Source: Actinomyces sp. B33
Lineage (GTDB): Bacteria > Actinomycetota > Actinomycetes > Actinomycetales > Actinomycetaceae
Length of the DNA: 64,000 bases
Reading direction: 5' to 3'
Assembly: GCF_028437565.1 (NCBI RefSeq)
Contig: NZ_JAMRYR010000002.1
Location: 1-64,000 of the forward strand
In this document: positions 25,367 through 34,936 of the stretch, in pieces
Position numbering within the stretch: position 1 is the stretch's first letter
Layout: each line of letters opens with the position of its first letter
Program-made: the position numbers and the translations under genes
Notes under the pieces: generated by a model
Databases searched by the model: none
Told to the model about the DNA's origin: nothing
What the model saw: the letters and a program-made list of their open reading frames with translations, nothing else

Positions 25367-27286
25367 ATGTCCACGCGCTCTGATCTGCGCAACGTCGCGA
25401 TCGTCGCCCACGTCGACCACGGGAAGACCACCCTCGTCGACGCCATGCTCTGGCAGTCCGGCGCCTTCTCCGAACGCGACACCGTCGAGAAGACCGGCGA
25501 GAGGGTCATGGACTCCGGCGACCTCGAACGCGAGAAGGGCATCACCATCCTCGCCAAGAACACCGCCGTCCACTACCGGGGACCCGCCGCCCGCGCCCTC
25601 GGGCTCGACGACGGCGTGACGATCAACGTCATCGACACCCCCGGCCACGCCGATTTCGGCGGCGAGGTTGAGCGCGGCCTGTCCATGGTCGACGGCGTCG
25701 TCCTCATGGTCGACGCCTCCGAGGGGCCCCTGCCCCAAACCCGCTTCGTCCTGCGCAAGGCCCTCCAGGCCCAGCTCCCCGTCGTCGTCGTCGTCAACAA
25801 GGTCGACCGCCCCGACTCGCGCATCGACGAGGTCGTCTCCGAGACGACGGACCTCCTCCTCGCCCTCGGCGAGGACCTGATGAACGACGGCGTCGAGACC
25901 GACGTCGATTCCCTCCTCGATGTCCCCGTCGTCTACGCCTCCGCCAAGGCCGGCGCCTCCTCGCTGACCAACCCCGGCAACGGCCAGCTGCCCGACGGGG
26001 ACCTCGAACCCCTTTTCGAGACGATCCTCAGCCGCATCCCCGGCCCCTCCTACGACGAGTCCGCGCCCCTGCAGGCCCACGTCACCAATCTCGACGCCTC
26101 CCCCTTCCTCGGGCGCCTCGCCCTCCTGCGCGTCCACAACGGCACTCTCGCCAAGGGGACGGCCGTCGGACTGGCCCGCACCGACGGGACCATCGCGAGC
26201 GTCCGCATCACTGAGCTCCTGCGCACCGAGGGCCTCGAACGGGTCAGCGCCGACTCCGCGGGCCCCGGCGAGATCGTCGCCATCGCCGGCATCGACGACA
26301 TCATGATCGGCGAGACCCTCGTCGACCTCGACGACCCCCGCCCGCTGCCCCTCATCACCGTCGACGACCCGGCGATCTCGATGACCATCGGCATCAACAC
26401 CTCGCCCATGGCCGGGCGCGTCAAGGGCGCCAAGGTGACGGCCCGCCAGGTCAAGGACCGTCTCGACCGCGAGCTCGTCGGCAACGTCTCCCTCAAAGTC
26501 CTGCCCACGGAGCGCCCGGATGCGTGGGAGGTCCAGGGGCGCGGCGAGCTGGCCCTGGCGATCCTCGTCGAGCAGATGCGCCGCGAGGGCTTCGAGCTCA
26601 CCGTCGGCAAGCCCCAGGTCGTCACCCGCCAGATCGACGGCGTGCGCTGCGAGCCCATGGAGCGCATGACGATCGACATCCCCGAGGAGCACCTCGGCGC
26701 CGTCACCCAGCTCATGGCCGCCCGCAAGGGCCGCATGGAGACGATGTCCAACCACGGGTCGGGGTGGATCCGTCTCGAGTTCGTCGTCCCGGCTCGCGGC
26801 ACCATCGGCCTGCGCACCCGCTTCCTCACCGAGACCCGCGGCACGGGCATCGCCTCGTCAATCGCCGACGGCTACGCCCCCTGGCAGGGCCCCATCGAGC
26901 AGCGCCTGACCGGCTCGCTCGTCGCCGACCGCGCCGGGCAGGCCACGCCGTACGCGATGACGAACCTCCAGGAGCGAGGCTCCTTCATCATCGAGCCCTC
27001 CTCCGAGGTTTACGAGGGGCAGGTCGTCGGGGAGAACCCCCGCGGCGAGGACATGGACGTCAACATCTGCCGGGAGAAGAAGCAGACGAACACCCGCTCG
27101 GCCACCGCCGACGTCTACGAGTCGCTCACCCCGTCGCGCAAACTCACCCTGGAGGAGTCCCTCGAGTTCGCCGCCAACGACGAGTGCGTCGAGGTCACGC
27201 CCGAGGCCGTGCGCGTGCGCAAGGTCGTCCTCGACGCCCAGGAGCGCTTCAAGATCGCCGCCCGGGAGCGCCGCGCCCAGAAGTGA
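25367..27286 (+). CDS. typA: Translational GTPase TypA/BipA
   Basis: Ribosome-binding GTPase involved in 50S assembly and stress growth. The 639-residue product has the P-loop [10 protein letters not shown] (about 15-24), switch [29 protein letters not shown], then domain II, an EF-G-like domain with [21 protein letters not shown], and the TypA-specific C-terminal region ([26 protein letters not shown]). The ATG at 25367 follows TGAGGAG. Its 3' end overlaps a small minus-strand gene by 38 bases. Confidence 0.96.
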   Translation: MSTRSDLRNVAIVAHVDHGKTTLVDAMLWQSGAFSERDTVEKTGERVMDSGDLEREKGITILAKNTAVHYRGPAARALGLDDGVTINVIDTPGHADFGGEVERGLSMVDGVVLMVDASEGPLPQTRFVLRKALQAQLPVVVVVNKVDRPDSRIDEVVSETTDLLLALGEDLMNDGVETDVDSLLDVPVVYASAKAGASSLTNPGNGQLPDGDLEPLFETILSRIPGPSYDESAPLQAHVTNLDASPFLGRLALLRVHNGTLAKGTAVGLARTDGTIASVRITELLRTEGLERVSADSAGPGEIVAIAGIDDIMIGETLVDLDDPRPLPLITVDDPAISMTIGINTSPMAGRVKGAKVTARQVKDRLDRELVGNVSLKVLPTERPDAWEVQGRGELALAILVEQMRREGFELTVGKPQVVTRQIDGVRCEPMERMTIDIPEEHLGAVTQLMAARKGRMETMSNHGSGWIRLEFVVPARGTIGLRTRFLTETRGTGIASSIADGYAPWQGPIEQRLTGSLVADRAGQATPYAMTNLQERGSFIIEPSSEVYEGQVVGENPRGEDMDVNICREKKQTNTRSATADVYESLTPSRKLTLEESLEFAANDECVEVTPEAVRVRKVVLDAQERFKIAARERRAQK

Positions 27287-27614
27287 GCGGAACCGGCGCG
27301 GGCGGCACCCGCTTGCCGGTGACCATCGTCGACGCCTCGACCCGCACGAGGCCCCGCCTCGTCTCGATCGACACGTGGTCCGCGGCGACCTGCACGACCG
27401 TGCCGAGCGCGTCGTGCAGACCGTCGGCGAGCCGGTAGCGCAGGACGACCCTCTCGCCCGCCTCCCACTGCATCCACGGCAGGGCGCGGGGATTTGCGTC
27501 GCGCACCGGTGACGTATTGGGCGTGCGCGCCGCCGCGCCCTCCCCGGTCGCCTCGGGCGCGTCCGCCCGGCGAGGGGGCCGGTGTGCTGAGGGTCTCGGG
27601 CGCGCTGTCGACAT
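27249..27614 (-). CDS. Small SH3-like domain protein (GNAT N-terminal-domain-like)
   Basis: A 121-residue hypothetical protein. The middle (about 60-112, WEAGERVVLRYRLADGLHDALGTVVQV then VSIETRRGLVRVEASTMVTGKRVPP) resembles the SH3-like domain that precedes the acetyltransferase domain in many actinobacterial GNAT proteins, but here no acetyltransferase follows. The first 55 residues are Pro/Arg-rich. It is convergent with typA, overlapping it by 38 bases, and divergent from fdxA, 51 bases away. The start is the ATG at 27614. It could be a shortened remnant or a genuine stand-alone binding domain. Confidence 0.55.
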   Translation of the reverse strand: MSTARPRPSAHRPPRRADAPEATGEGAAARTPNTSPVRDANPRALPWMQWEAGERVVLRYRLADGLHDALGTVVQVAADHVSIETRRGLVRVEASTMVTGKRVPPAPVPLTSGRGAPGRRS

Positions 27615-27665
27615 AGGGGGATAATAGAACCAGTTCTTCATCCGATGACCGACGAGGAGACGTCA

Positions 27666-28007
27666 ATGACCTACGTCATCGCTCAGCCCTGCGTGGACGT
27701 CAAGGACCGCGCGTGCGTCGATGAATGCCCGGTTGACTGCATCTACGAGGGGGCCCGCACCCTCTACATCCACCCCGAGGAGTGCGTCGACTGCGGCGCC
27801 TGCGAACCCGTGTGCCCCACCGAGGCGATCTTCTACGAGGACGACCTGCCCGCCGAATGGTCCGACTACTTCCGCGCGAACGCCGACTTCTTCTCGGCCC
27901 TCGGCTCCCCGGGCGGAGCCCAGAAGACCGGGCCGCAGGACTACGACGACGAGATGATCGCCGCCCTGCCCCCGCAGAACGCCGATTACCTCGAGGCCAA
28001 CTCCTGA
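27666..28007 (+). CDS. fdxA: Seven-iron ferredoxin
   Basis: Small electron carrier with one [3Fe-4S] and one [4Fe-4S] cluster. The 113-residue protein has the cysteine pattern C(8)VDVKDRAC-VDECPVDC and C-VDCGACEPVCP, giving the 7Fe type, followed by a helical acidic tail ending in ALPPQNADYLEANS. The ATG at 27666 follows GAGGAG. It is followed one base later by dapC, an arrangement conserved in actinobacteria. Confidence 0.94.
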   Translation: MTYVIAQPCVDVKDRACVDECPVDCIYEGARTLYIHPEECVDCGACEPVCPTEAIFYEDDLPAEWSDYFRANADFFSALGSPGGAQKTGPQDYDDEMIAALPPQNADYLEANS

Positions 28008-28008
28008 C

Positions 28009-29154
28009 ATGACCCCCCACCTGCCGCGCGGCCTCGGGCTGCCCGACTTCCCCTGGGACCTACTCGACCCCGCCCGGGCCCTCGCGGCCTCCCACCCCGA
28101 CGGCGCCTGCGACCTGTCCGTCGGCACCCCCGTCGACCCGACGCCCGGATCCATCCGCGACGCCCTCGCCCAGGCCGCCGACGCCCCCGGCTACCCCACG
28201 GTCGTCGGCACCGCCGCCGTGCGCGAGGCGATCCTCGCGTGGGGGCGGCGGCGCCGCATGGTCGACGTCGGCCCCGCGGGCGTCCTGCCGACGATCGGCT
28301 CGAAAGAGGCGGTCGCCTGGATCCCCCGGCTGCTCGGCGTCGGCCCGGCCGACACCGTCCTCGTCCCCGAGGTCGCCTACTCGACGTACGACATCGGCGC
28401 CCGGCTCGCCGGGGCCGCCCCCGTCCCCGTCGATCCGCGCCGTCCCGACGATTGGCCCGACGCGGCCCTCGTCTACCTCAACACCCCCGGCAACCCCGAC
28501 GGGCACGTCCTGAGCGTCGAGGAGTTGCGCGCCGCCGTCTCCTGGGCGCGCGAGCGCGGCGCCGTCGTCGTCTCCGACGAGTGCTACGCCGCCCTGCCCT
28601 GGCAGGCCCCCTGGGTCGACGAGGGCGTCCCCTCCCTCCTCGACGCGCGCGCGTGCGACGGCGACCCCGCCGGCCTGCTCGTCCTCTACTCGCTGTCGAA
28701 GCAGTCGAACCTCGCCGGGTACCGCGCCGGCCTCGTCTACGGGGACCCGCGCCTCGTCGCCGCGATCGTCGAGGCGCGCAAGCACGCGGGCCTCATGGTG
28801 CCCGCGCCCGTTCAGCACGCGATGGCCGCGGCCCTGATGGACGAGGAGCACGTCGCCGTCCAACGGGAGACGTATCGGCGCCGCCGCCGCCGGCTCCTGG
28901 AGGCCGCCGAGGCGGCCGGCTTCGTCAACGACCCCCTCTCCTGCGCGGGACTGTACCTGTGGCTCCACCAGCCCGGCGTCGACGACTCGTGGGAGCTCGT
29001 CGACCGCTTCGCCCGACTGGGGATTCTCGTCGCCCCCGGCGACTTCTACGGCGCGGCCGCTCGAGGACGGGTCCGCGTCGCCCTGACGGCCTCCGATGAG
29101 AGGATCGACGCCGCCGCGCGGCGGCTGGAGGCTCGGTGGGGGACGGGCTCCTGA
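28009..29154 (+). CDS. dapC: Succinyldiaminopimelate transaminase DapC
   Basis: PLP-dependent aminotransferase of the succinylase branch of lysine/diaminopimelate synthesis. The 381-residue fold-type I protein has the PTIGSKEAVAWIPRLL segment, the NTPGNPDGHVL turn, SDECYAALPW, and the PLP lysine (Lys231) in SLSKQSNLAGYR. The gene order fdxA-dapC identifies it as DapC rather than a general aspartate aminotransferase. Its start follows the fdxA stop by one base, so the two are translationally linked. Confidence 0.92.
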   Translation: MTPHLPRGLGLPDFPWDLLDPARALAASHPDGACDLSVGTPVDPTPGSIRDALAQAADAPGYPTVVGTAAVREAILAWGRRRRMVDVGPAGVLPTIGSKEAVAWIPRLLGVGPADTVLVPEVAYSTYDIGARLAGAAPVPVDPRRPDDWPDAALVYLNTPGNPDGHVLSVEELRAAVSWARERGAVVVSDECYAALPWQAPWVDEGVPSLLDARACDGDPAGLLVLYSLSKQSNLAGYRAGLVYGDPRLVAAIVEARKHAGLMVPAPVQHAMAAALMDEEHVAVQRETYRRRRRRLLEAAEAAGFVNDPLSCAGLYLWLHQPGVDDSWELVDRFARLGILVAPGDFYGAAARGRVRVALTASDERIDAAARRLEARWGTGS

Positions 29155-29258
29155 CCCCGCCCGCGCGGGGGCGGCGCGGACTCGCTACAGTGGGTAAAGA
29201 TCAGGTCAAGCTCGCCGGGGAGCCCGGCGAGCGCTTCGAGAAGATGGAGACGACCGCC

Positions 29259-30626
29259 ATGACGAGCATCGAGACGACTCAGACCCGCCCCGACGGCATC
29301 CTCACCATCGACGACCGGCGGATCGACCTGCCGCGCACGCGAGCGAGCATCGGCACCGACGGCCTGGGGGTCTCGACTCTCATGGCGCAAGGCGACGTCG
29401 TCACCCTCGACCCCGGGTTCACCAACACCGCGTCCTGCCAGTCGTCGATCACCTACATCGACGGCGACGCCGGGATCCTGCGCTACCGCGGATACCCCAT
29501 CGAGCAGCTCGCGAAGAACTCGACCTTCCTGGAGACCGCCTACCTCCTGATCTACGGCGAGCTGCCCAGCCTCGAGCGCTTCGCGGCTTTCGAGCGCGAC
29601 GTCAAGGGGCACTCCCTGCTCCACGAGAACTTCCTGTCGTTCTTCACCTCCTTCCCGCACCGCGGGCATCCGATGGCGATCCTCCAGGCGGGCGTCGCGG
29701 GCATGGCGACCTATTACGAGGACACCCTCGATCCGCGCGACCCCGAGCAGCTCGACACCGCCCTCGTCCTCCTCCTGGCGAAGATGCCGACGATGATCGC
29801 CTACATCGCCAAGCGCGCCGCCGGCCTGCCCCTGACCTATCCGGACGCCCAGGCTGGCTACACCGAGGACTTCCTCAAGATGACCTTCGGGATGCCCTAT
29901 CAGGCGTACGACATCGATCCGGCGCTGATCCGCGCCCTCGACATGCTGCTGATCCTCCACGCCGATCACGAGCAGAACTGCTCGACGTCGACGGTGCGGC
30001 TCGTCGGGTCGTCTCAGGCCAATCTGTACGCGTCGGTCGCCTCGGGGGTCGGGGCCCTCGCCGGACCGCTCCACGGGGGGGCGAATGAGGCGGTGCTGCG
30101 GATGCTCCATCAGATCCGCGATACGGGCGAGCCTGTCCAGAGCTTCGTCGACAAGGTGAAGAACAAGGTCGAGGGCGCCCGGCTCATGGGGTTCGGGCAC
30201 CGGGTCTACAAGAACTACGATCCGCGCGCGGCGATCGTCAAGGAGACCGCGCACGACGTGCTGGCGCGCCTGGGCAAGAGGGACGAGCTGCTCGACATCG
30301 CGATGGAGCTGGAGGAGATCGCCCTGTCGGACGACTACTTCAAGGAGCGCCGCCTCTACCCGAACGTGGACTTCTACACGGGGCTGATCTACTCGGCGAT
30401 GGGCTTCACGACGAAGATGTTCACCCCGTTGTTCGCTCTGGGACGCCTGCCCGGGTGGATCGCCCAGTACGTGGAGATGGCGCACGATCCGGCGACGAAG
30501 ATCGGGCGCCCCCGTCAGGTCTACGTCGGCGAGGTCGAGCGCGATTACGTGCTGCCCGAGCGGCGCGCGACGGCGGGCGAGGACCGTTGCGGGGGTTTCG
30601 GGGCCAGTGGCGGTCCGCGTCTGTGA
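29259..30626 (+). CDS. gltA: Citrate synthase
   Basis: Condenses oxaloacetate and acetyl-CoA at the entry of the citric acid cycle. The 455-residue type II-like enzyme has the catalytic triad His272 (GPLHGGANEAV), His314 (GFGHRVYKNYDPRA) and Asp371 (VDFYTG), with a usual N-terminal beta domain. The ATG at 29259 is preferred because GGAG precedes it at a good distance; ATG 29244 lacks a site. A possible -10 TACAGT lies at 29186-29191. The last 20 residues (after RDYVLPERRATAG) are a variable tail. Confidence 0.95.
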   Translation: MTSIETTQTRPDGILTIDDRRIDLPRTRASIGTDGLGVSTLMAQGDVVTLDPGFTNTASCQSSITYIDGDAGILRYRGYPIEQLAKNSTFLETAYLLIYGELPSLERFAAFERDVKGHSLLHENFLSFFTSFPHRGHPMAILQAGVAGMATYYEDTLDPRDPEQLDTALVLLLAKMPTMIAYIAKRAAGLPLTYPDAQAGYTEDFLKMTFGMPYQAYDIDPALIRALDMLLILHADHEQNCSTSTVRLVGSSQANLYASVASGVGALAGPLHGGANEAVLRMLHQIRDTGEPVQSFVDKVKNKVEGARLMGFGHRVYKNYDPRAAIVKETAHDVLARLGKRDELLDIAMELEEIALSDDYFKERRLYPNVDFYTGLIYSAMGFTTKMFTPLFALGRLPGWIAQYVEMAHDPATKIGRPRQVYVGEVERDYVLPERRATAGEDRCGGFGASGGPRL

Positions 30627-31105
30627 ACGGGATGTGAGCAGGAGGCCGGGCAGCGGCGTCAATACTGGCCTGATCCTGTGGATCGGTCAGCTGCTCTATC
30701 CACAAGCAGGATGTGGAGACTCGTGCGGCCGGTGTTTCAACTCTCAAAGAAATGAGCTCTGACCAGGGCGTTTGTAGCCTCGTTATTGATCCGTTATATT
30801 CACATCCCATGTGACAACGGCCTCGGTGACGACCTCCGCCCCTCCCGTTGATACGGGGACGGGCCCGTGAGGATTCGACGAGCCGCACGGAGGCGGGGGC
30901 TGACCCTGTTGAGAGGCGTCCGCGGCGCAGCCGGGGCATCGCGGCGTTCCGGCTCTCGCGAGGATTCCATGGGAGCCTCGGCTCATTGCGCTATCGCGCG
31001 TCCACTGCGCGTCCTCGGCGCGGGAGGCGAGCGGACGAAGCCGAACGACGACGCCGGCAGGGGCCTTCACGCCCCCATCGGTTCACGGCATCGGCCCGAC
31101 GTCGA
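30627..31105 (+). promoter_or_regulatory. gltA-dapD gap with an apparent promoter and 15-bp palindrome but no gene
   Basis: A TTGTAG (30772-30777) and TATATT (30795-30800) pair with 17-base spacing forms the most AT-rich promoter-like site in the region. It is followed at once by the perfect palindrome TCACAT-CCC-ATGTGA (30800-30814). No credible gene follows on the plus strand before the end of dapD. The rest of the gap shows no other structure apart from two ATCCACA-type words near 30677 and 30698. Confidence 0.45.
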
Positions 31106-32086
31106 TCACGGAGTCGTCGGCCGCTCGCGCTGCTCGATCGACTTGCCGCCGCGCGCCAGCGCCTCGATGCGACCCGACTGCGAATTACGGCGGAACAGGA
31201 CGTTCGACGCCCCCGCCAGATCGCGAGCCGCGCACGTGCGCGGCTCGGCGAACAGGCCGTTCGATCCGGGAATCACGCCCCCCGACTCGAGCACCGTGAT
31301 CTTCGCCCCGGGCGTCAGGTACAGGCCGGCCTCGACGACGCAGTCATCCCCCAGGGGAATCCCCAAACCGGCGTTCGCCCCCAGCAGGCAGCGTTCGCCC
31401 AGGCTCACCCGCTGGCGGCCGGCCCCCGAGAGCATCCCCATCGTCGACGCGCCGCCGCCGATGTCCGACCCGTCGCCGACGACGACGCCCCGGGCGATCC
31501 GCCCCTCGACCATCGACCGGCCCAGCGTCCCCGCGTTGAAGTTGACGAAGCCGGCGTGCATGACGGTCGTGCCCTCCGCCAGATAGGCGCCCAGGCGGAC
31601 CTTCGCGCCGTCGGCGATGCGCACCCCCGTGGGGACGACGTAGTTGACCATCGGCGGGAACTTATCGACGCCCTGGACCGTCACCGGATGACCGAGCTTG
31701 GCCCGCAGGCGCAGTCGCGTCTCCTCGAAGTCCTCCGCCGGGCACGGCCCCTCCGACGTCCACACGACATTCGGCAGGCGGGAGAACACCCCGTCGAGAT
31801 TGATCGAATTCGGCACGACGAGCCGGTGGGAGAGCAGATGGAGGCGCAGATAGGTGCCGGCCGTCGAATTCGGCTGATCCTCCAAATCCGACTTGCACGT
31901 GACGACCGTCGTGTGGACGCCGCGCGCCTCGTCCTTGCGCTCCATGCGGGTCAGGGTCTCGAGCAGATCGGCGTCGTCGCCGGGCTGCATGACGCCCAGG
32001 TGGGGGCGCGGGTACCAGACGTCGAGCGTCCGGCCGTCATCCGTCATTGTCGCGAGGCCGATGCCCCAGGCTTTCGTCGTGTCCAT
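31106..32086 (-). CDS. dapD: Tetrahydrodipicolinate N-succinyltransferase DapD
   Basis: Transfers succinyl from succinyl-CoA to tetrahydrodipicolinate, opening the succinylase branch that DapC continues. The 326-residue protein is the long actinobacterial DapD type: a non-repetitive N-terminal part (WGIGLATMTDDGRTLDVWYP), then a left-handed beta-helix with GVRIADGAKVRLGAYLAEGTTVMHAGFVNFNAGTLG and SMVEGRI..GVVVGDGSDIGGGAS. It is divergent from the cyclase side and 45 bases downstream of maf on the same strand. Confidence 0.95.
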   Translation of the reverse strand: MDTTKAWGIGLATMTDDGRTLDVWYPRPHLGVMQPGDDADLLETLTRMERKDEARGVHTTVVTCKSDLEDQPNSTAGTYLRLHLLSHRLVVPNSINLDGVFSRLPNVVWTSEGPCPAEDFEETRLRLRAKLGHPVTVQGVDKFPPMVNYVVPTGVRIADGAKVRLGAYLAEGTTVMHAGFVNFNAGTLGRSMVEGRIARGVVVGDGSDIGGGASTMGMLSGAGRQRVSLGERCLLGANAGLGIPLGDDCVVEAGLYLTPGAKITVLESGGVIPGSNGLFAEPRTCAARDLAGASNVLFRRNSQSGRIEALARGGKSIEQRERPTTP

Positions 32087-32131
32087 GTCGCCACTGTAGG
32101 GCGCAACCGGCCCGACGGCGCGTTGATCGGG

Positions 32132-32851
32132 CTAACGGTTCAGATCCCACAGGTCGGGCCAGAAGACCCCCAGGTCGGCGGCCATATCGCGCAGGAGCGG
32201 CAAGGAGATCCCCACGACCGAATGAGGGTCGCCCTCGACGCCGCGGACGAACGGGCCGCCCAGCCCGTCGATCGTGAAGGAGCCCGCGACACGGAGGGGC
32301 TCGCCGGTCGCCACATAGGCGTCGATCTCCGCGTCGCTCATCGACCCGAAGACCACGCGCGTCGAGGCGTCCCGGGCATCGGCGCCCAGGACCGTCCGCC
32401 CCGTCGCGGGCGAGGCGCCGTCCGGGTCGGGCCGATCCGAGCCGGCGGCGGGGGAGACGAGGGCGACGGCGTGCCCCGTCCACAGGACCGCGGTCCTCCC
32501 GCGCATCTCCCGGATCCGCTGGACGGCGATCTCGGGGGTTCCCGGCTTGCCGACCATCCGGCCGCCGATCTCCAGCATCGAGTCGCAGCCGACGACGAGG
32601 AGGGGCTCGTCCTCGGGTATTCCCGGCAGGGGAGCGGCCAGGAGGTCCTCGACGACGCGATCGCGTTTGGCGACAGCCAGGGCCGTCACCTCCTCGGCGG
32701 GGGAGGCCCCTCCGAAGGGGCCCCTCTCCCGCGCGAGGCCGGCGAGGACGGCGTCCTCGTCGACATGGGAGACCCGCACCAGCGGGGTGACGCCGGCCGA
32801 GACGAGAGTGGCCCTGCGGGCGGGCGAGCGAGAGGCGAGGAGAAGGCGCAT
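32132..32851 (-). CDS. maf: Maf-family nucleotide pyrophosphatase
   Basis: House-cleaning pyrophosphatase for non-canonical nucleoside triphosphates; some members affect septation. The 239-residue product has the N-terminal LLLASRSPARRATL motif, the VGCDSMLEIGG and GKPGTPEIAVQRI segments, and the C-terminal GSFTIDGLGG...VVGISLPLL region. A loop of about 20 residues (GSDRPDPDGASPATG) is inserted in the middle. The ATG at 32851 lies eight bases after GACAAT. It probably reads on into dapD. Confidence 0.92.
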   Translation of the reverse strand: MRLLLASRSPARRATLVSAGVTPLVRVSHVDEDAVLAGLARERGPFGGASPAEEVTALAVAKRDRVVEDLLAAPLPGIPEDEPLLVVGCDSMLEIGGRMVGKPGTPEIAVQRIREMRGRTAVLWTGHAVALVSPAAGSDRPDPDGASPATGRTVLGADARDASTRVVFGSMSDAEIDAYVATGEPLRVAGSFTIDGLGGPFVRGVEGDPHSVVGISLPLLRDMAADLGVFWPDLWDLNR

Positions 32852-33031
32852 GGCGTCATTGTCCCAGGTCGGCGACCAGAGCGCGGAGCGGCGTCCGACG
32901 CCTTTTCCTGGCAAAACGTGATCTGGGCTACTACGATCGGGGCAGTGAGAGCGCTCGCGCCCGTCGTGGCCGGGTGCGACAGTGGTCGCGACGAGCACTG
33001 AGACGAGGCAGGCGAATCGGAAGGAGACGGC

Positions 33032-34084
33032 ATGGGAGTGCCGCTGGACCCCGCTGCCCTCCGTGTCGACAAGAGCGCGTCGGCGGGCGACGGGACGACC
33101 ATCGACTCCTACCGCGACAGCCTCCTGGGGGGGCGGCGCCTGTACACCGCCCGCCAGCTCGCCGAGGGCGCCGGGATCCCCCTGGAGAGAGTCCACGAGT
33201 TCTGGAGCGCGATGGGGTTCCCCAACCCCGACCCCGACGACGTCGCCTACACCGAGCGCGACCGCGACGTGTTCGCCCAGTGGAGCCGGCTCATCGCCTC
33301 CGGCGTCGTCGACTACGCCACCAGCCGTTCGCTCCTGCGGGCCAACGCCCACCTGTCCGACCGTCTCAGCCTGTGGCAGTTCGAGGCGCTCGTCGAGGAC
33401 GCCGTCCGGCGCCTCGATCTCGACGACACGACCGCCCGCCTCTACGTCCTCGACCACATGCGCGACAAGATCGACGTCTTCGAGCGGGCGTTCACCCACT
33501 CCTGGCAGCGGCAGATGGAGTCCCTCCTGACCCGCCTCGACAAGGAGGTCGCCCAACGGGGACGCGAGAACCCCCGCGCGCGCTTCCCCCTGACCCGCTC
33601 CCTCGGTTTCGTCGACATGGTGTCCTTCACCTCGTCGTCGGCGATCCTCGGCGACGCGCTCGTCGGCCTCATCGAGCGGTTCGAGGAGGAGAGCCGCAAC
33701 GCCATCACCGAGGCCGGCGGCCGGGTCGTCAAGATGATCGGCGACGCCGTCCTGTACATCGCCGACGACTTGGAGACGGGCCTGCGGGTCGCGACCTCCC
33801 TCATCGAGCGGCTGAGCGCCGACGACGAGATCCTCCCGGTGAGGGCCTCCTTCGTGCGCGGGGACGTGTTCTCCCGATCGGGCGACGTCTTCGGGCCGAC
33901 GGTGAATCTCGCCTCGCGCCTCGTCGACATCGCGCCCGTCGGCAGGATCCTCACCGACCCTGCGACGGCGACCGCCGTCGTCGCCGGCGACGCGGGGGAG
34001 GGGTACCTCGTCGAGGAGTTCCCCACCGCCGAACTGCGCGGATTCGGCCCCGTCGCCCCCTATCTCCTCTCCGCCGTCAACTGA
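33032..34084 (+). CDS. Class III adenylate/guanylate cyclase
   Basis: Soluble nucleotide cyclase of 350 residues making cAMP (or cGMP). The N-terminal half (about 1-180) is a helical, helix-turn-helix-like regulatory part as in mycobacterial cyclases of this type. The catalytic domain has metal-binding Asp195 (GFVDMVSFT) and Asp238 (GDAVLYI), substrate-contact Lys234, and the transition-state Asn292 and Arg296 in TVNLASRLVD, so all key residues are present. The ATG at 33032 follows GGAAGGAGA. No signal peptide or membrane helix is seen. Confidence 0.9.
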   Translation: MGVPLDPAALRVDKSASAGDGTTIDSYRDSLLGGRRLYTARQLAEGAGIPLERVHEFWSAMGFPNPDPDDVAYTERDRDVFAQWSRLIASGVVDYATSRSLLRANAHLSDRLSLWQFEALVEDAVRRLDLDDTTARLYVLDHMRDKIDVFERAFTHSWQRQMESLLTRLDKEVAQRGRENPRARFPLTRSLGFVDMVSFTSSSAILGDALVGLIERFEEESRNAITEAGGRVVKMIGDAVLYIADDLETGLRVATSLIERLSADDEILPVRASFVRGDVFSRSGDVFGPTVNLASRLVDIAPVGRILTDPATATAVVAGDAGEGYLVEEFPTAELRGFGPVAPYLLSAVN

Positions 34085-34158
34085 TCCGGCGCTCGCGGAG
34101 GCCTGTGCGCCCGCAGTCTTCTTGGTCAAGAAAGATGAAAGAAAACATCGAAGACGGC

Positions 34159-34164
34159 TAAGAT
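34159..34164 (+). promoter_or_regulatory. -10 element for the response regulator (leaderless)
   Basis: TAAGAT ends six bases before the GTG start at 34171. The preceding 30 bases are A-rich (AAGAAAGATGAAAGAAAAC), in contrast to the surroundings. Confidence 0.55.
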
Positions 34165-34170
34165 GATCGC

Positions 34171-34848
34171 GTGACTACTGTTCTCCTCGTTGAAGACGAC
34201 CCCGCGATCTCCGAGCCCCTCGCCCGAGCGCTCGGCCGCGAGGGCTACGCCGTGCGCGCGCACGGCACCGGTCGCGGCGCCCTGAATGAGATCGATGGCG
34301 CCGACCTCGTCGTCCTCGACCTCGGCCTGCCCGACCTCGACGGCCTCGACGTCGCCCGGGAGATCCGCAACTCCGGGAGCGCCGTGCCGATCCTCATCCT
34401 CACGGCCCGCACCGACGAGGTCGACATGGTCGTCGGCCTCGACGCCGGCGCCGACGACTACGTGACCAAGCCCTTCCGCCTCGCCGAGCTCCTCGCCCGC
34501 GTCCGCGCCCTCCTGCGCCGACGCGGCCCCGAATCCGTCGACCCCGACCTGACCGCCCAGGACATCCGCCTCGACGTCGCCGCCCACCGCGCCTTCTCCG
34601 GAGACCGCGAGCTCCAGCTCACCGCCAAGGAGTTCGACCTCCTGCGCGTCCTCCTGCGGGACGCCGGCTCGGTCGTCGAGCGCGAGGCCCTTATGCGCGA
34701 GGTCTGGGGCTCCGACCCCTCGGGCTCGACGAAAACCCTCGACATGCACGTCTCGTGGCTGCGCCGCAAGCTCGGCGACGACGCCGCCCACCCCCACTAC
34801 ATCACCACCGTGCGGGGCATGGGCTTCCGCTTCGAGACCGACGTCTGA
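34171..34848 (+). CDS. OmpR-family response regulator
   Basis: DNA-binding regulator of a two-component system, 225 residues. The receiver domain has acidic residues Glu8-Asp9-Asp10, phospho-acceptor Asp50 (VVLDLGLPDLDG), and the conserved Lys near 100 (DDYVTKPF). The C-terminal winged helix ends TTVRGMGFRFE. The GTG start lies six bases after a -10 element, so it is likely leaderless. The cognate kinase follows after 88 bases. Confidence 0.95.
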   Translation: MTTVLLVEDDPAISEPLARALGREGYAVRAHGTGRGALNEIDGADLVVLDLGLPDLDGLDVAREIRNSGSAVPILILTARTDEVDMVVGLDAGADDYVTKPFRLAELLARVRALLRRRGPESVDPDLTAQDIRLDVAAHRAFSGDRELQLTAKEFDLLRVLLRDAGSVVEREALMREVWGSDPSGSTKTLDMHVSWLRRKLGDDAAHPHYITTVRGMGFRFETDV

Positions 34849-34936
34849 CCCGGCCGCCCGCCGCCGCCTCGGGACGCGCGCCCGCTCGGCGCCGGCCCCG
34901 TCCCGCATGTGATCACGACCAGGCAGGAGGACTCCC

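Noticed and set aside
30669-30706. Pair of DnaA-box-like words (ATCCACA type) as a replication origin
   Set aside because: Only two imperfect boxes, no AT-rich unwinding region beside them and no dnaA, dnaN or rpmH nearby.
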